Positions 61,301-64,000 of a stretch of DNA of 64,000 nucleotides are shown piece after piece. The position numbers and the translations under genes were made by a program. The notes below the pieces were generated by a model, which was not told the DNA's origin, ran no database searches, and saw only the letters and a list, made by a program, of their open reading frames with translations. Position 1 is the first letter of the stretch. Every line of letters starts with the position of its first letter. The stretch is from Canna indica (lineage: Eukaryota; Streptophyta; Magnoliopsida; Zingiberales; Cannaceae), in the NCBI GenBank assembly GCA_034359265.1, contig CP136898.1, positions 53,371,501 to 53,435,500 of the forward strand, in the 5' to 3' direction.

Positions 61301-64000
61301 TCAATCAGTCGGCTTCGTTCAAGATTCTATTCGAAAAATCTTGCAATTCTTTGCATTAGTTTGTCAAAAATAACTCGATTAACAACTTCTCCCATCACAG
61401 TGAATGTTCTGGAATCGCCCGGGATTCAGATTTCTGGTCGTTTCGAGTCGATACCTGAAAGTTCAATCAGTAGGCTTTGCTCAGCATTCTGTTCGAAAAA
61501 CTGTGTAATTCTTTGCATTAGTTTGTCAAAAATAACTCGATTAACAACTTATCCCATCACAGTGAATGTTCTGGAGTTGCTCGGGACTCAGATTGCTGGG
61601 CGTTTCGAGCCGATACCCCGAAGTTCAATCAGTCGGCTTCGTTCAAGATTCTATTCGAAATATCTTGCAATTCTTTGCATTAGTCTGTCAAAAATAACTC
61701 GATTAACAACTTATCCCATCACAGTGAATGTTCTGGAGTCGGTCGGGACTCAGATTGCTGGGCGTTTCGAGCCGATACCCCGAAGTTCAATTAGTCGGCT
61801 TCGTTCAAGATTCTATTCGAAAAAATCTTGCAATTCATTGCATTAGTCTATCAAAAATAACTCGATTAACAAATTCTCCCATCACAGTGGATGTTCTGGA
61901 GTCGGTCGGGACTCAGATTTCTGGTCGTTTCGAGTCGATACCCCGAAGTTCAATCAGTCGGCTTCGTTCAAGATTCTATTCGAAAATTCTTGCAATTCTT
62001 TGCATCAGTCAGTCAAAAATAACTCGATTAACAACTTATCCCATCACAGTGAATGTTCTGGAGTCGGTCGGGACTCAGATTGCTGGGCGTTTCCAGCCAA
62101 TACCCCGAAGTTCAATCAGTCGGCTTCGTTGAAGATTCTATTCAAAAAATCTTGCAATTCTTTGCATTAGTCTGTCAAAAATAACTCGATTAACAACTTC
62201 TGCCATCACAGTGAATGTTCTGGAATCGCCCGGGACTCAGATTTCTGGTCGTTTCGAGTCGATACCCCGAAGTTCAATCAGTCGGCTTCGTTCAAGATTC
62301 TATTCGAAAATTCTTGCAATTCTTTGCATCAGTCAGTCAAAAATAACTCGATTAACAACTTATCCCATCACAGTGAATGTTCTGGAGTCGGTCGGGACTC
62401 AGATTGCTGGGCGTTTCCAGCCAATACCCCGAAGTTCAATCAGTCGGCTTCGTTGAAGATTCTATTCAAAAAATCTTGCAATTCTTTGCATTAGTCTGTC
62501 AAAAATAACTCGATTAACAAATTCTCCCATCACAGTGAATGTTCTGGAGTCGGTCGGGACTCAGATTGCTGGGCGTTTCCAGCCGATACCCCGAAGCTCA
62601 ATCAGTCGGCTTCGTTCAAGATTCTATTCAAAAAATCTTGCAATTCTTTGCATTAGTCTGTCAAAAATAACTCGATTAACAACTTCTCCCATCACAGTGA
62701 ATGTTCTGGAATCGCACGGGACTCAGATTTCTGGTCGTTTCGAGTCGATACCTGAAAGTTCAATCAGTCGGCTCCGTTCAAGATTCTATTCAAAAAATCT
62801 TGCAATTCTTTGCATTAGTCTGTCAAAAATAACTCGATTAACAACTTCTGCCATCACAGTGAATGTTTTGGAATCGCCCGGGACTCAGATTTCTGGTCAC
62901 TTCGAGTCGATACCTGAAAGTTCAATCAGTAGGCTTCATTCAGCAATCTGTTCGAAAAACCGTGTAATTCTTTGCATTAGTCTGTCAAAAATAACTCGAT
63001 TAACAACTTATCCCATCACAGTGAATGTTCTGGAGTTGCTCGGGACTCAGATTGCTGGGCGTTTCGAGCCAATACCCCGAAGTTCAATCAGTCGGCTTCG
63101 TTCAAGATTCTATTCGAAAAATCTTGCAATTCTTTGCATTAGTTTGTCAAAAATAACTCGATTAACAACTTCTCCCATCACAGTGAATGTTTTGGAATCG
63201 CCCGGGATTCAGATTTCTGGTCGTTTCGAGTCGATACCTGAAAGTTCAATCAGTAGGCTTCGTTCAGCATTCTGTTCGAAAAACTGTGTAATTCTTTGCA
63301 TTAGTTTGTCAAAAATTACTCGATTAACAACTTATCCCATCACAGTGAATGTTCTGGAGTTGCTCGGGACTCAGATTGCTGGGCGTTTCGAGCCGATACC
63401 CCGAAGTTCAATCAGTCGGCTTCGTTCAAGATTCTATTCGAAATATCTTGCAATTCTTTGCATTAGTCTGTCAAAAATAACTCGATTAACAACTTATCCC
63501 ATCACAGTGAATGTTCTGGAGTCGGTCGGGACTCAGATTGCTGGGCGTTTCGAGCCGATACCCCGAAGTTCAATTAGTCGGCTTCGTTCAAGATTCTATT
63601 CGAAAAAATCTTGCAATTCATTGCATTAGTCTATCAAAAATAACTCGATTAACAAATTCTCCCATCACAGTGGATGTTCTGGAGTCGGTCGGGACTCAGA
63701 TTTCTGGTCGTTTCGAGTCGATACCCCGAAGTTCAATCAGTCGGCTTCGTTCAAGATTCTATTCGAAAATTCTTGCAATTCTTTGCATCAGTCAGTCAAA
63801 AATAACTCGATTAACAACTTATCCCATCACAGTGAATGTTCTGGAGTCGGTCGGGACTCAGATTGCTGGGCGTTTCCAGCCAATACCCCGAAGTTCAATC
63901 AGTCGGCTTCGTTGAAGATTCTATTCAAAAAATCTTGCAATTCTTTGCATTAGTCTGTCAAAAATAACTCGATTAACAACTTCTGCCATCACAGTGAATG
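52321..64000 (+). repeat. Satellite higher-order units of ~3.24-3.40 kb
   Basis: A hybrid monomer that starts like one class (atcgcccggga) and ends like another (ccccgaagttcaatc, gaaaattcttgc, catcagtcagtc) occurs at 52321, 55564, 58807 and 62211. Spacings are 3243, 3243 and 3404 bp, i.e. 20 or 21 monomers. The monomer with cgataccccgaagctcaatc follows two monomers later each time (52645, 55888, 59131, 62535). Confidence 0.85.

Noticed and set aside
45201..63915. Many long plus-strand open frames of 81-364 codons across the satellite
   Set aside because: They follow from a 162-bp period (54 codons) with few stops in two frames. They shift by one at every 163-bp monomer and end where one variant base makes TGA. 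There is no promoter or separate start context, and the same text recurs each monomer.

Overview
The window is repeat-dominated nuclear DNA of a flowering plant. The evidence is Ty3/gypsy chromovirus (Tekay/Del-like) LTRs and pol with an initiator-tRNA-Met primer site, CACTA (En/Spm) TNP2 transposase, hAT transposases with BED fingers, Ty1/copia fragments, transposons carrying plant gene pieces (EXO70, ESS2/DGCR14, PPR), and a long 162-bp satellite array. I cannot name the species. I found no intact host gene; every recognisable protein-coding segment is broken or partial.

Layout. 1-6247: the 3' end of a minus-strand gypsy element (pol tail plus 3' LTR). Its LTR carries hAT copy 1 (968-3897, perfect 8-bp target duplication) and its LTR/pol junction is tandemly duplicated. 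6248-~11970: a plus-strand gypsy element of the same family, inserted in the integrase of the first; it has a 5' LTR, primer site and pol but no recognisable gag body and no 3' LTR. ~11975-15645: a decayed minus-strand CACTA element. 15646-17081: AT-rich, nothing recognised. ~17282-28225: a terminal-inverted-repeat element carrying an EXO70 pseudogene. It was invaded by two inverted copies of the gypsy LTR, a second LTR family, a solo LTR and a small hAT, and was then inverted between the two LTRs, so that EXO70 lies in two pieces on opposite strands. A 632-bp-arm palindrome sits at its left end.

28226-35260: AT-rich intergenic DNA with copia fragments and a fold-back element. 35261-38265: hAT copy 2, with a perfect 8-bp target duplication. 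38693-44105: a third gypsy-type LTR, containing a Pack-MULE (41300-43984, perfect 9-bp target duplication) with ESS2 and PPR fragments; the PPR fragment is split by another hAT (42233-43710, perfect 8-bp target duplication). 44120-45006: a truncated LTR ending at a 103-base run of C. 45110-64000 (window end): about 117 tandem 162/163-bp satellite monomers in a higher-order arrangement with long repeat units of about 3.24-3.40 kb, probably centromeric or pericentromeric heterochromatin.

Nothing here forms an operon or pathway. The region records nested transposition, gene-fragment capture, LTR-mediated inversion and satellite amplification, and target-site duplications allow much of the order of events to be read. 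All transposases and polyproteins seen carry disabling lesions, so any mobility would have needed enzymes supplied from elsewhere.
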